Part shown: one piece after another, positions 16,323-23,974 of the stretch
How positions within the stretch are numbered: the first letter of the stretch is position 1
How the letters are laid out: each line of letters opens with the position of its first letter
Origin: an uncultured Verrucomicrobiota bacterium
GTDB taxonomy: Bacteria > Verrucomicrobiota > Verrucomicrobiia > Verrucomicrobiales > Verrucomicrobiaceae
Assembly (NCBI GenBank): GCA_903848465.1
Contig: CAINGK010000160.1
Coordinates: forward strand, 1-64,000
Direction: 5' to 3'
Length of the DNA: 64,000 nt
Made by a program: the position numbers and the translations under genes
Notes under the pieces: model-generated
Databases searched by the model: none
The model's input: only the letters and a program-made list of their open reading frames with translations
What the model was told of the DNA's origin: nothing

Positions 16323-19300
16323 ATGCAGGATGTGCGTATTCCTCGCGTGAAAAGTTCCTCTGCCCTTCTCCTGCTGCTGTTCGCCGCACCTGCCACTGCG
16401 GCGGTCGATTTCGTTCAGGACATCCAGCCCATCTTCAGCAAGCACTGCTATCAGTGCCATGGCTCACACAAGCAGGAAGCAGCCTTCCGGCTCGATCACA
16501 AACCGAGCGCGCTCAAAGGCGGTGACTTTGGTGCCGCAATTGTACCCGGCAAAGCCGATGACAGCCGCCTGCTGCACGCCGTGCGGGGCACAAACCCCAA
16601 AATGCGCATGCCGCGCAAAGGCGATCCGCTAAGCGCGGATGAAATCGCCAAACTAAAAGCGTGGATCGACGCCGGTGCTGTCTGGCCTGACAGCGCCAGC
16701 GTGAACATCGACAAAAAAACCGACCACTGGGCCTTCAAGCCGCCCGTGCGCCCCAAAGTGCCCACGATTGCCAAGCATCCGATAGATGCCTTCATCCGCG
16801 AGCGCCTGGCCAAGGAAGGACTGCAGCCCTCAGCACCCGCCGCGCCAGAGACACTGGTGCGCCGCATTCATCTTGATCTCACCGGCCTACCACCGACGCC
16901 GCAGGAAATCGCCGCCTTTGCCACGGCCTACAAAAGCGATCCGGCCGCGAGCATTCAGCAACTGACCTCCACGCTGCTAGCCAGCCAGCACTTCGGCGAG
17001 CGCTGGGCGCGGCACTGGTTGGATGCGGCCCACTATGCAGACAGCAACGGCTACGAAAAGGACCCGATGCGCTTCATCTGGTTCTATCGCGACTGGGTCA
17101 TCAGCGCCTACAACCGCGATCTGCCGTATGATCAGTTCATCATTCAGCAACTTGCCGGCGACCAACTGCCCAAGGCCACGCAGGATCAAATCGTCGCCAC
17201 CGGATTCCTGCGCAACACCATGGTGAATGAGGAAGGCGGAGTGGACCCCGAGCAGTTCCGCATGGAGTCGATGTTCGACCGCATGGATGTCATCGGCAAA
17301 AGCGTTCTCGGACTCACCATCGGCTGCACGCAGTGCCACAACCACAAGTACGACCCCATCTCCCAGGAGGAGTACTACCGCATGTTTGCCTACCTGAACA
17401 ACGACAACGAGCCCTGGCGCGTGGTATATACTGCCAGCGAGCAGATGCAGCGCACGCAACTGCTCACACGCATCGCCGAGTTCGAAGCCAAGCTTAAACA
17501 CGACCATCCCGACTGGCAGCAAGGCATGAAAAAGTGGGTGGCCGCTGTCCAAGCCGCGCAGCCGCAGTGGCACACGCTGGCCTTTGAAGACGATCCCTCC
17601 GGCGGCGAAAAAGCCCTGCGCCAGCCCGATGGCAGCATCCTCGCCCAAGGCTACGCCCCAACGAAGGGCGAAGTGAAATTTGCGGTGAAGGCCGTAGGGC
17701 AAGCCTCCGGCTTGCAGAGTGCAACCGGGACGGTTGCACTACAGACCATCAGCGCCTTCCGGCTGGAGCTGATGAACGACCCCAACCTGCCCGCTTACGG
17801 CCCTGGCCGCTCGCAAAAGGGCACGGCGGCGCTCACGGAATTCCAAGCCGAGATGAAGATCGACGGCAAGATGACGAAGCTGAAGTTTGTCAAAGCCACT
17901 GCGGACTATGGCGAGCCGGAAAACACACCGCTCGCCCCCTTTGCCCGCGATCAAGACCTCACCAAGGACAAGCGCGTCACCGGTCCCATCGCGTATGCGA
18001 TTGATGGCAAAGCCGACACCGCCTGGGGCATCAACGCCGGACCCGGCCGCCGCAATGTGCCGCGCAATGCCGTCTTTGTTTTGGAGAACCCCGTCGAACT
18101 CAAACCTGACAGCGAACTAAGCGTGACCTTGAGCATGAAGCATGGCGGCTGGAACAGCGATGATTTGCAGACGATGAACCTTGGACGTTATCGCATCAGC
18201 GTCACCGATGCGCTGAATGCGGCGGCTGATCCGCTCTATGGTAAGAAAGCCGAGTTCAGCGCCTTCCGCACCACCGTGGCCGAATGGCAGCCGGTGAACG
18301 ATGAAATTGAATCGCTCTGGAAGCAGCATCCTGAAGGCACCACCACCCTGACGCTGGACCCGCGCGCTGAACCGCGCATGACCTCGGTGCTGAAGCGTGG
18401 TGATTTCCTCAAGCCTGACAACCGCGTGAGCGCTGGTGTGCCTGCGGTGCTGAATCCGCTGCCGAAGAATGCCGATGGCTCGCGCCTCACCTTTGCCAAG
18501 TGGCTGGTGGACAAAAAATCGCCCACCGCCGCCCGCGCTTATGTGAACCGGGTGTGGCAGGCCTGCTTCGGCATTGGACTGGTCGAAACCGCCGAGGATT
18601 TCGGCACGCAGGGCTCGCCACCCAGCCATCCTGCGCTGCTCGACTGGCTTGCGGTCGATTTCATGGAGCATGGCTGGAGCACGAAGCATCTGCTGCGCCT
18701 CATCACCAGCAGCGAGACTTATCAGCAGTCCAGCAACGTCACGCCCGCGCTTCTGGAGCGCGATCCCTACAACCGCCTGCTCGCCCGTGGCCCGCGCTTC
18801 CGCGTGGAAGGCGAAGTCGTGCGCGACATCCAGCTCGCTGCGAGCGGACTGCTCAATCCTGCCATCGGCGGACGTCCCGTGATGCCGCCCGCACCCGCGT
18901 ATCTCTTTGAGAAGCCCGCGAGCTACGCGCCCTTTCCATGGAAGGTCGATGAGGATGAGAACCAATTCCGCCGCAGCGTCTATGTCTTCCGCCGCCGCAG
19001 CACACCGTATCCGTTTTTGAGCACCTTTGACGTGCCCAATGGTGAAAGCGCCTGCATCCGCCGCTCCAAGAGCAACACGCCACTGCAGGCTCTGATGACG
19101 CTGAACGAAACGATGAGCATGGCAGCCTCCAAAGCTCTGGGCGAACGCATGTGGAAAGAAGGCGGCAGCGATGATGCCTCCCACATCGCCTACGGCTTCC
19201 AGCTCTGCACTGGCCGCCAGCCGACCGCCAAAGAATCCATCGTCCTGCTGGACATGCTCAAACGCCACCAACCCAAAGCCGGTGAGATCGACTCGCATAC

Positions 19301-19352
19301 GCTTGTCGCCCGCGTGCTGCTTAATCTCGACGAGACGATCACGAAGGAGTGA
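16323..19352 (+). CDS. Secreted DUF1549/DUF1553 protein with cytochrome motif (PSCyt1-PSCyt2-PSD1)
   Basis: 1009 residues. A signal peptide (about 1-27) is followed by a planctomycete cytochrome C domain with CYQCHG (heme CxxCH) and MRMPRKGDPLS. DUF1549 (about 155-360) includes GERWARHWLDAAHYADSNGYE and IGCTQCHNHKYDP, a second CxxCH. A beta-rich middle follows, then DUF1553 (about 700-1000) with RVWQACFGIGLVETAEDFG and SNTPLQALMTLNE. The function of the family is unproven; redox-linked degradation of complex carbohydrate is suspected. The usual DUF1501 partner is not adjacent. Residues 457-474 are encoded by an inserted palindromic element. Confidence 0.88.
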   Translation: MQDVRIPRVKSSSALLLLLFAAPATAAVDFVQDIQPIFSKHCYQCHGSHKQEAAFRLDHKPSALKGGDFGAAIVPGKADDSRLLHAVRGTNPKMRMPRKGDPLSADEIAKLKAWIDAGAVWPDSASVNIDKKTDHWAFKPPVRPKVPTIAKHPIDAFIRERLAKEGLQPSAPAAPETLVRRIHLDLTGLPPTPQEIAAFATAYKSDPAASIQQLTSTLLASQHFGERWARHWLDAAHYADSNGYEKDPMRFIWFYRDWVISAYNRDLPYDQFIIQQLAGDQLPKATQDQIVATGFLRNTMVNEEGGVDPEQFRMESMFDRMDVIGKSVLGLTIGCTQCHNHKYDPISQEEYYRMFAYLNNDNEPWRVVYTASEQMQRTQLLTRIAEFEAKLKHDHPDWQQGMKKWVAAVQAAQPQWHTLAFEDDPSGGEKALRQPDGSILAQGYAPTKGEVKFAVKAVGQASGLQSATGTVALQTISAFRLELMNDPNLPAYGPGRSQKGTAALTEFQAEMKIDGKMTKLKFVKATADYGEPENTPLAPFARDQDLTKDKRVTGPIAYAIDGKADTAWGINAGPGRRNVPRNAVFVLENPVELKPDSELSVTLSMKHGGWNSDDLQTMNLGRYRISVTDALNAAADPLYGKKAEFSAFRTTVAEWQPVNDEIESLWKQHPEGTTTLTLDPRAEPRMTSVLKRGDFLKPDNRVSAGVPAVLNPLPKNADGSRLTFAKWLVDKKSPTAARAYVNRVWQACFGIGLVETAEDFGTQGSPPSHPALLDWLAVDFMEHGWSTKHLLRLITSSETYQQSSNVTPALLERDPYNRLLARGPRFRVEGEVVRDIQLAASGLLNPAIGGRPVMPPAPAYLFEKPASYAPFPWKVDEDENQFRRSVYVFRRRSTPYPFLSTFDVPNGESACIRRSKSNTPLQALMTLNETMSMAASKALGERMWKEGGSDDASHIAYGFQLCTGRQPTAKESIVLLDMLKRHQPKAGEIDSHTLVARVLLNLDETITKE
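17693..17744. repeat. Palindromic element inside the DUF1549/1553 gene
   Basis: Two adjacent perfect hairpins: GCAAGCC (17699-17705) with GGCTTGC (17709-17715), and AGTGCAACCG (17718-17727) with CGGTTGCACT (17731-17740). Outer GTAG (17694-17697) pairs with CTAC (17739-17742). The length keeps the gene in frame, adding the low-information segment VGQASGLQSATGTVALQ. The GTAGGGC opening is shared with the intergenic repeats near 300. Confidence 0.8.
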
Positions 19353-19355
19353 GGC

Positions 19356-20888
19356 TCAGGGCTCGCGTTTCATGCGCCAGAGAAAGTCTTTGTCTTTTGC
19401 TCCGCCGTCGTCCTGCGCGTCAGGCCCAGCGGACCAGAGCAGGTAGCCGTCCTTTTCGAGGCGATAGCCGGGCATCTGCGTTGGACGGGCAGGATCGTTT
19501 ACGGGAAAGGGTTTGAGGTCGTCTTTCACCGCCTCGAGCGAGGATGGGAAGACTCCATGCTTCAAGCGATACTTCTCCAAAGAGCAGGCGGTGATGAGGC
19601 AGCGACGGTAAAAAAGTGCCTCGGCGGCGGCATTGAAGAGATTGCCCACATTGGGCAGAGAAAACGCACCGAGCTTGCGCCGCATGTTCCAGTCGAGGTG
19701 GCGGTATTCCTCATCACGCCGCTTTTTGAGCGCTTCGCCACGCGCTCTGCCGTCCATCCATGCAGACTCGCCTTTTGGCCCTAGCATGTCGAGGTAGGTC
19801 TCCACATAGAAGGCGGTGTTCGCATCGTGCCAGCCGGTGGGTCCATAAATGTAAGCGAGCCGCGTCGCACGAGTGCCCCAGGAGTCTACATTTACAAAAA
19901 GGAGCTCTTTGGTGGCAGAGCCCTCTTTGCGACAGCTTTCACGGATATGGATGCCCGCTGCAAACCCCGTGAGGATATCCATGCTCCAGCCGCGCTCCAT
20001 GACCTCAAGATCGTTGATCTTGCCGAGCTGCAACTGCAGCATTCGCAAGCCGCCCTCGTCCCAAGCCGGGCGGCTAAGAGCGTCCTGAAGCGCATAAAAG
20101 GCGAGATCGTGTGCGGCAACACTGACCAGTGAGCCGACAAGCCAGTGATACGAAGTGGCGGCCTCTGGAAACAGCCGCAGCAGAATGAGCGCAGTGCTAC
20201 GTGTTTTCTCCACATCGCCCGCTGCTGCAGCCACTCGCAGATGAAGACCGAGATCCCGCATGGTGTCATTCACATTGCCCACATTTGGCTGGATCGCTGC
20301 GTAAGGATTGGCCCCGGCGGCGGCGTATTCCTCGCGTTGCGCTGGTTTCCATGCAGAGAACGGTCTTGAAAGACCTGCGGCGAGCTGGGGCAGCAAGCCG
20401 TTGCCGTCACCGAGCTCGCGGTTCATGACGATGGCGGGCTTTTCTCCTTTCAAATCACGGGCCGCGGCCCAGGCGCTGAAGTCGATGTGTGAAGTTTTGT
20501 CCGAGCCGTATTCGATGATCTCCGGCTTCACAAAGCCAGGTGGCAAAAAAACGTTTTTTGGAATGATGTAGCGAATCTGCTTCCCATCACGATGCAGCCA
20601 CTGTTCAACGATGGGCAGCGCGAAGAGGTTTTGTTCATCCGGCACGCCCGGTGCCGCAAATGTGATCCAGTCATCAGTGCCAATGCGCTCAACCATGCGG
20701 TGATGGGCGGCTTTCAATTCGCGTGCGCTGCGCCTGTTCTCCCATTGGTAGTAGAGCGTGAGCAAGGAAATGAGGCAGACGAGTGTCCAGCCCGTGCGGC
20801 GATTCCACACGAGCCTTTTGAGCCAGCGGGCGATGCGCACACTAGAGAGGCGGGATGACACCATCGTGCTGGGGGTGGAGGAGTTCAT
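19356..20888 (-). CDS. Membrane-anchored hypothetical protein with T2SS-pilin-like C-terminus
   Basis: 510 residues from ATG 20888 (alternative ATG 20864). After a basic N-terminus there is one membrane helix (GWTLVCLISLLTLYYQW). The bulk is helical and unrecognised. The C-terminal 70 residues (YRLKHGVFPSSLEAVKD through GYLLWSAGPDAQDDGG) resemble the C-terminal part of type II secretion pseudopilins. It follows the sigma factor and the small membrane gene with overlapping ends, so the three form one operon. Its role may be as an effector or sensor of the ECF sigma system. Confidence 0.65.
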   Translation of the reverse strand: MNSSTPSTMVSSRLSSVRIARWLKRLVWNRRTGWTLVCLISLLTLYYQWENRRSARELKAAHHRMVERIGTDDWITFAAPGVPDEQNLFALPIVEQWLHRDGKQIRYIIPKNVFLPPGFVKPEIIEYGSDKTSHIDFSAWAAARDLKGEKPAIVMNRELGDGNGLLPQLAAGLSRPFSAWKPAQREEYAAAGANPYAAIQPNVGNVNDTMRDLGLHLRVAAAAGDVEKTRSTALILLRLFPEAATSYHWLVGSLVSVAAHDLAFYALQDALSRPAWDEGGLRMLQLQLGKINDLEVMERGWSMDILTGFAAGIHIRESCRKEGSATKELLFVNVDSWGTRATRLAYIYGPTGWHDANTAFYVETYLDMLGPKGESAWMDGRARGEALKKRRDEEYRHLDWNMRRKLGAFSLPNVGNLFNAAAEALFYRRCLITACSLEKYRLKHGVFPSSLEAVKDDLKPFPVNDPARPTQMPGYRLEKDGYLLWSAGPDAQDDGGAKDKDFLWRMKREP

Positions 20889-21297
20889 CGGCGAGACGTT
20901 CGATTTGCTGGCGATTGGCAAGGAGTTGCGCAGGCGTCATCGGTGGCAGTTTGGCGTAGCTGTCGAGCGTGGACTGCGGAATGGCCTCGGGAGTGGTCAC
21001 ACGGAAGAATAATGCCAGCAGCCAGCAGGCTGCGAGTGGCAGGCGGAGCGGGCATGGGATGAAGGCGAACAGTGCGAGCAGACGCGACGTTCGAGCTGGC
21101 GCGGCAGCGTCCTGGAGTGCGCTGGTCCTTCGGTGCTTTCGAGGGTTCTCCGGCTCGCGAAAAGCTCCAGAGGACTGGAGCACTCCAAAACGCTGTCGCG
21201 ATGCTTCAAGTGCCTCGCCAAGAACACGCGCAAGAAATGCGGGCGGCGGATCACGCCAGCGTTGATCGCGAAGAGTGGTTTCGATGTCTTTGTTCAT
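20842..21297 (-). CDS. Small membrane protein, candidate anti-sigma factor
   Basis: 151 residues. The ATG overlaps the sigma factor stop codon as ATGA. An N-terminal polar region (DPPPAFLARVLG) is followed by one hydrophobic helix (PLRLPLAACWLLALFF) and a short C-terminal tail with a Gln/Leu-rich helix. Position and topology fit an anti-sigma factor for the ECF sigma gene just upstream, but there is no zinc motif and no family match is claimed. Residues about 37-62 are encoded by a palindromic insertion (21113-21187), so the N-terminal domain is interrupted by foreign low-information sequence. Confidence 0.65.
   Translation of the reverse strand: MNKDIETTLRDQRWRDPPPAFLARVLGEALEASRQRFGVLQSSGAFREPENPRKHRRTSALQDAAAPARTSRLLALFAFIPCPLRLPLAACWLLALFFRVTTPEAIPQSTLDSYAKLPPMTPAQLLANRQQIERLADELLHPQHDGVIPPL
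21113..21187. repeat. Palindromic element inside the candidate anti-sigma gene
   Basis: Outer arms TGGAGTGC (21113-21120) and GCACTCCA (21180-21187) pair exactly. An inner hairpin GCTCCAG (21164-21170) with CTGGAGC (21175-21181) shares bases with the right arm, so the two structures are alternatives. The element is 75 bases, a multiple of three, so the frame is kept. It resembles short non-autonomous palindromes scattered in this phylum and differs from the 14047/40260/41677 family. Confidence 0.72.
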
Positions 21298-21797
21298 ACC
21301 AGAGTGTGTTTTTGAGCGCGCAGTTTTTCCAAGCCATAGCGGTACCGGCTGGCGACGGTCTGCGTGGGCAGGCTGAGCAGCTCACCGATTTCTCGAAAGC
21401 TGAGCTCCTCCCACACATGCAGGTGGATGACGCTGCGCTGCTCCTCAGGCAGGCCTGCGAGCGCGGCAGTGATTTGAGCGCGTGTTTCCTCGGCCTCGGC
21501 ATCAGCGGCGGGCAGAAACCAGCCGGGTGATTCATCTGCGAATCTCTCCAACGCATCTTCACGGGTGGAACGACGACGCAGGGCATCCAACGCGAGGTTG
21601 CGAGTCAGGGTGAAGATGACGGCGCGCTCGGACTGCGCGGTGGTGATCACCGCAGCGTCCCGGGCTAGCTTGAGAAACACTTCCTGCACCACTTCCTGCG
21701 CCAGAGATTCATCCTTCGTCACCGACCACGCAAACCGGTACGCACTGACGGCGTAATCGGCGTGGAGTCGGGTAAGAGTGGCTTCGGTGGGAGGCAT
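21294..21797 (-). CDS. ECF-type RNA polymerase sigma factor
   Basis: 167 residues. Region 2 is visible as YRFAWSVTKDESLAQEVVQEVFLKL and the Leu/Arg-rich FTLTRNLALDALRRR; region 4 as LPEEQRSVIHLHVWEELSFREIGELL with the recognition helix TQTVASRYRYGLEKL. It directs transcription of a small regulon, probably including its own operon. The next gene starts inside its stop codon, and a large membrane-anchored protein follows. What signal it answers to is not shown. Confidence 0.9.
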   Translation of the reverse strand: MPPTEATLTRLHADYAVSAYRFAWSVTKDESLAQEVVQEVFLKLARDAAVITTAQSERAVIFTLTRNLALDALRRRSTREDALERFADESPGWFLPAADAEAEETRAQITAALAGLPEEQRSVIHLHVWEELSFREIGELLSLPTQTVASRYRYGLEKLRAQKHTLV

Positions 21798-21846
21798 CCG
21801 TGGTCAGTTTGGCAAACGACGCACGGGTTGGGGAATTTTATTTAAC

Positions 21847-23166
21847 TCAAATCGCCAGCGCGTTTTCCGCATCACCAAAGTGACCCACATGGAGGCCCAT
21901 GCGGTCCATGAGGGCGATGTGGAGGCGGCACATTTTGCGATTCGGATCGGCGCTGTGGTCGTGAAGGCGGCCGCCTTGGATGGTGCCACCGCCGCCGCCA
22001 GCAAGGACGACGGGGAGTTGGCGGGAGTCGTGCGCGTTGCCATCAAAGAGGCTGCTGGTGAGCATGATCATGCTGTTTTCGAGCAGGGTGCGTTCGCCTT
22101 CATTGGTGGCCTGCATTTTGCCGAGGAACTCGCCCCAGAGCTTCACTTGGTGCTGGTTCACCCGCTGGTACATGTCGAGGCGGTGCTCGTCGTTCGCGTG
22201 ATGGGACAGTTCATGAATGCCGCCGCTGATGCCATCCAGGCTGGGGAAGCGCATGTTGGAGAGGTCGTTGTTCATCATGAACGTGGCCACGCGCGTGCGG
22301 TCCATCTGGAAGGCGAGGAGCATGATGTCGAACATGATGCGCAGATGATCTTCCGCGCTGGTGGGGATGCCGGCACCGGGGCGCGCCATGGTGGGCACCT
22401 TCACGGTGGGCTGCCAGCCAGCACCTTTGGTTTCAGCCTGGCTGATTTTTTCCGCGAGTTCGACACGCTGCTCGATCTCACGCACGGAGGTGATGTATTC
22501 GTCGAGCTTCTGCTTGTCACGCTGGCTGAGCTTGGGCTTCAGCGCACCGGCGTCATCGAGCACGAGGTCGAGGATGCTCTTGTCACGCTTGCGCCTGCTG
22601 CCGTCGTCAAAGAGCTGATCGAATGCCTGCTGTGGGAAGATTTCCTTCGGTGCCGGAGTGGTCGGCGTGCTCCAGGAAATGTAGGCGGAGTAGATCGAGG
22701 TGAAGCCGGAATCCGTGCTGTAATTCGGACGCTCGGTGCCGAGCACGACGCTCGGCATCGGTGTGAATTTGCCCGTTTGTGCCGCGACGAGCTGATCCAT
22801 CGTGGTGCCGACTTCCACATCCGTGGTGGTCTTCTTCACCTTGAGGCCGCAGAGCACGTTCATCTTTGGGTAGTGACCGCCTTCACCTTCCACGGTGGTC
22901 GGATTCCACAGGCCCTTGAACACGCTCACATGCTTCTTCAGCGGCTCCAACGGCGAGAGCGATTTCATGAACTCCATGCCTGCAGGGCCCTGCGTGGCAC
23001 CCCAGTGGTGCGGATTGACACCGTTGCCGGTGAAGCACACGGCGAGCCGGCGCGGCGCGGTGTTGTTCTTGACCGCTTCGGCTCCGAAGGAGCTGATGGA
23101 TTCAAACCATGGCAGGCCAAGGGCGACGCCAGTGCCACGGAGAAATTTGCGACGGGAAAGGTTCAT
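21847..23166 (-). CDS. Secreted DUF1552 protein
   Basis: 439 residues from ATG 23166. Starts with a Tat-type signal (MNLSRRKFLRGTGVALG). DUF1552 hallmarks include LAVCFTGNGVNPHHW, a predicted alkaline-phosphatase-superfamily-like core with HELSHHAND, and the C-terminal region LLENSMIMLTSSLFDGN. Members normally sit directly beside a DUF1592 gene, and such a gene is found at 23975-27037, but here two small plus-strand genes lie between them. Function is unknown; a periplasmic metallo-hydrolase is suspected. The start codon follows a run of nine C on its strand. Confidence 0.85.
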   Translation of the reverse strand: MNLSRRKFLRGTGVALGLPWFESISSFGAEAVKNNTAPRRLAVCFTGNGVNPHHWGATQGPAGMEFMKSLSPLEPLKKHVSVFKGLWNPTTVEGEGGHYPKMNVLCGLKVKKTTTDVEVGTTMDQLVAAQTGKFTPMPSVVLGTERPNYSTDSGFTSIYSAYISWSTPTTPAPKEIFPQQAFDQLFDDGSRRKRDKSILDLVLDDAGALKPKLSQRDKQKLDEYITSVREIEQRVELAEKISQAETKGAGWQPTVKVPTMARPGAGIPTSAEDHLRIMFDIMLLAFQMDRTRVATFMMNNDLSNMRFPSLDGISGGIHELSHHANDEHRLDMYQRVNQHQVKLWGEFLGKMQATNEGERTLLENSMIMLTSSLFDGNAHDSRQLPVVLAGGGGGTIQGGRLHDHSADPNRKMCRLHIALMDRMGLHVGHFGDAENALAI

Positions 23167-23169
23167 ATT

Positions 23170-23178
23170 GGGGGGGGG
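23170..23178. repeat. Nine-base G/C homopolymer upstream of the DUF1552 start
   Basis: An uninterrupted run of nine G (plus strand) lies four to twelve bases upstream of the DUF1552 ATG, where a ribosome site would be. TATAAT-like sequence follows at 23179-23188. Length variation here could alter expression. Confidence 0.7.
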
Positions 23179-23299
23179 CTTATAATACGTTCTGAGATGG
23201 AACAATTATGCAGCCTCCGCAAGGCAAGCTCACAAGCGGCCAAGAATGGAGCGAAACATCCCTCTCTTGCGATTTTTCGCCTGCATGGTAAGTGTGATT

Positions 23300-23560
23300 A
23301 TGAACGTGTTCTCTGAACTGGAGCAGGCGCTTGACCCCTCCGCACCGATCTTCACGATCGAAGGTGAGCGTCGGCTGGTCAACATGCCCCCGAATGCGGA
23401 GAAGCTCAGCCGCATGGAAGAACTGGCGGACAAGGCCAATGAAGACCTGCTGACCCCTGGCGAGCGCAGCGAGTATGAAGGCTTGATTTATGCTGGAAAG
23501 CTGATGTCCATCCTGCGCCTGAAGGCGGGGGTGTTTCTCCAGAACTTCAAGGCGGCCTGA
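23300..23560 (+). CDS. Small hypothetical protein preceding an HNH gene
   Basis: 86 residues from ATG 23300, preceded by GGTAAG; an earlier in-frame ATG at 23246 would add an unlikely hydrophobic stretch. It is acidic and helical (MEELADKANEDLLTPGERSEYEGL), with no membrane segment. Pairs of this kind, a short acidic helical protein followed by an RAGRRCEYC-type HNH protein, recur in cyanobacteria, planctomycetes and relatives, in my recollection of the families. This supports a two-gene module, perhaps antitoxin-like plus nuclease. Confidence 0.7.
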   Translation: MNVFSELEQALDPSAPIFTIEGERRLVNMPPNAEKLSRMEELADKANEDLLTPGERSEYEGLIYAGKLMSILRLKAGVFLQNFKAA

Positions 23561-23586
23561 TCTTGAACGCGCAGTTGTGAGAGCAG

Positions 23587-23964
23587 GTGCGGGAACGGGC
23601 TGGACGCCGCTGTGAATATTGCCGTCTCAGCATGGAGGACGAAATCGACGCGCCGTTTCATATCGAGCATATCGTCGCCAAACAGCATCGCGGGCAGACC
23701 ATTGAAGAGAATCTCGCCCTTGCCTGCATGAGCTGCAATCTGCACAAAGGCACCAACCTCTTCGGCCTCGACCCAGACACCAATCTCCCGGTTCGACTGT
23801 TCGATCCAAGAAAAGACGCTTGGCAGGCTCACTTCATTCGCGCGGGAGCACGCATTCTCGGAATCACCGAAATCGGGCGCACCACGGCATGGCTGCTGCA
23901 GTTCAACAGCGATCTCAACCTGCTTCAACGACAGGCCATCATGGAGAAACATCCACTCGACTAA
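23587..23964 (+). CDS. HNH endonuclease family protein (N-terminus possibly interrupted)
   Basis: 125 residues from GTG 23587. Features: the zinc CxxC pair CEYC, HIEHIVAKQHRG (HNH histidines), and CMSCNLHKG with the second CxxC and Asn. This is the compact HNH family that begins with a helix ending VRERAGRRCEYC. In the same frame, 9 bases upstream of the GTG, there is a TGA (23578-23580) preceded by codons reading NAQL, as if an Arg CGA in the usual NAQLREQVRERA had become TGA. Either translation starts at the internal GTG or the gene is damaged at its N-terminus. Confidence 0.75.
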   Translation: MRERAGRRCEYCRLSMEDEIDAPFHIEHIVAKQHRGQTIEENLALACMSCNLHKGTNLFGLDPDTNLPVRLFDPRKDAWQAHFIRAGARILGITEIGRTTAWLLQFNSDLNLLQRQAIMEKHPLD

Positions 23965-23974
23965 TCTGCGCCGC

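Noticed and set aside
21778..23316. 512-residue plus-strand open frame opposite the DUF1552 gene
   Set aside because: His/Glu/Val-rich antisense shadow; the minus strand has a Tat signal and DUF1552 motifs.
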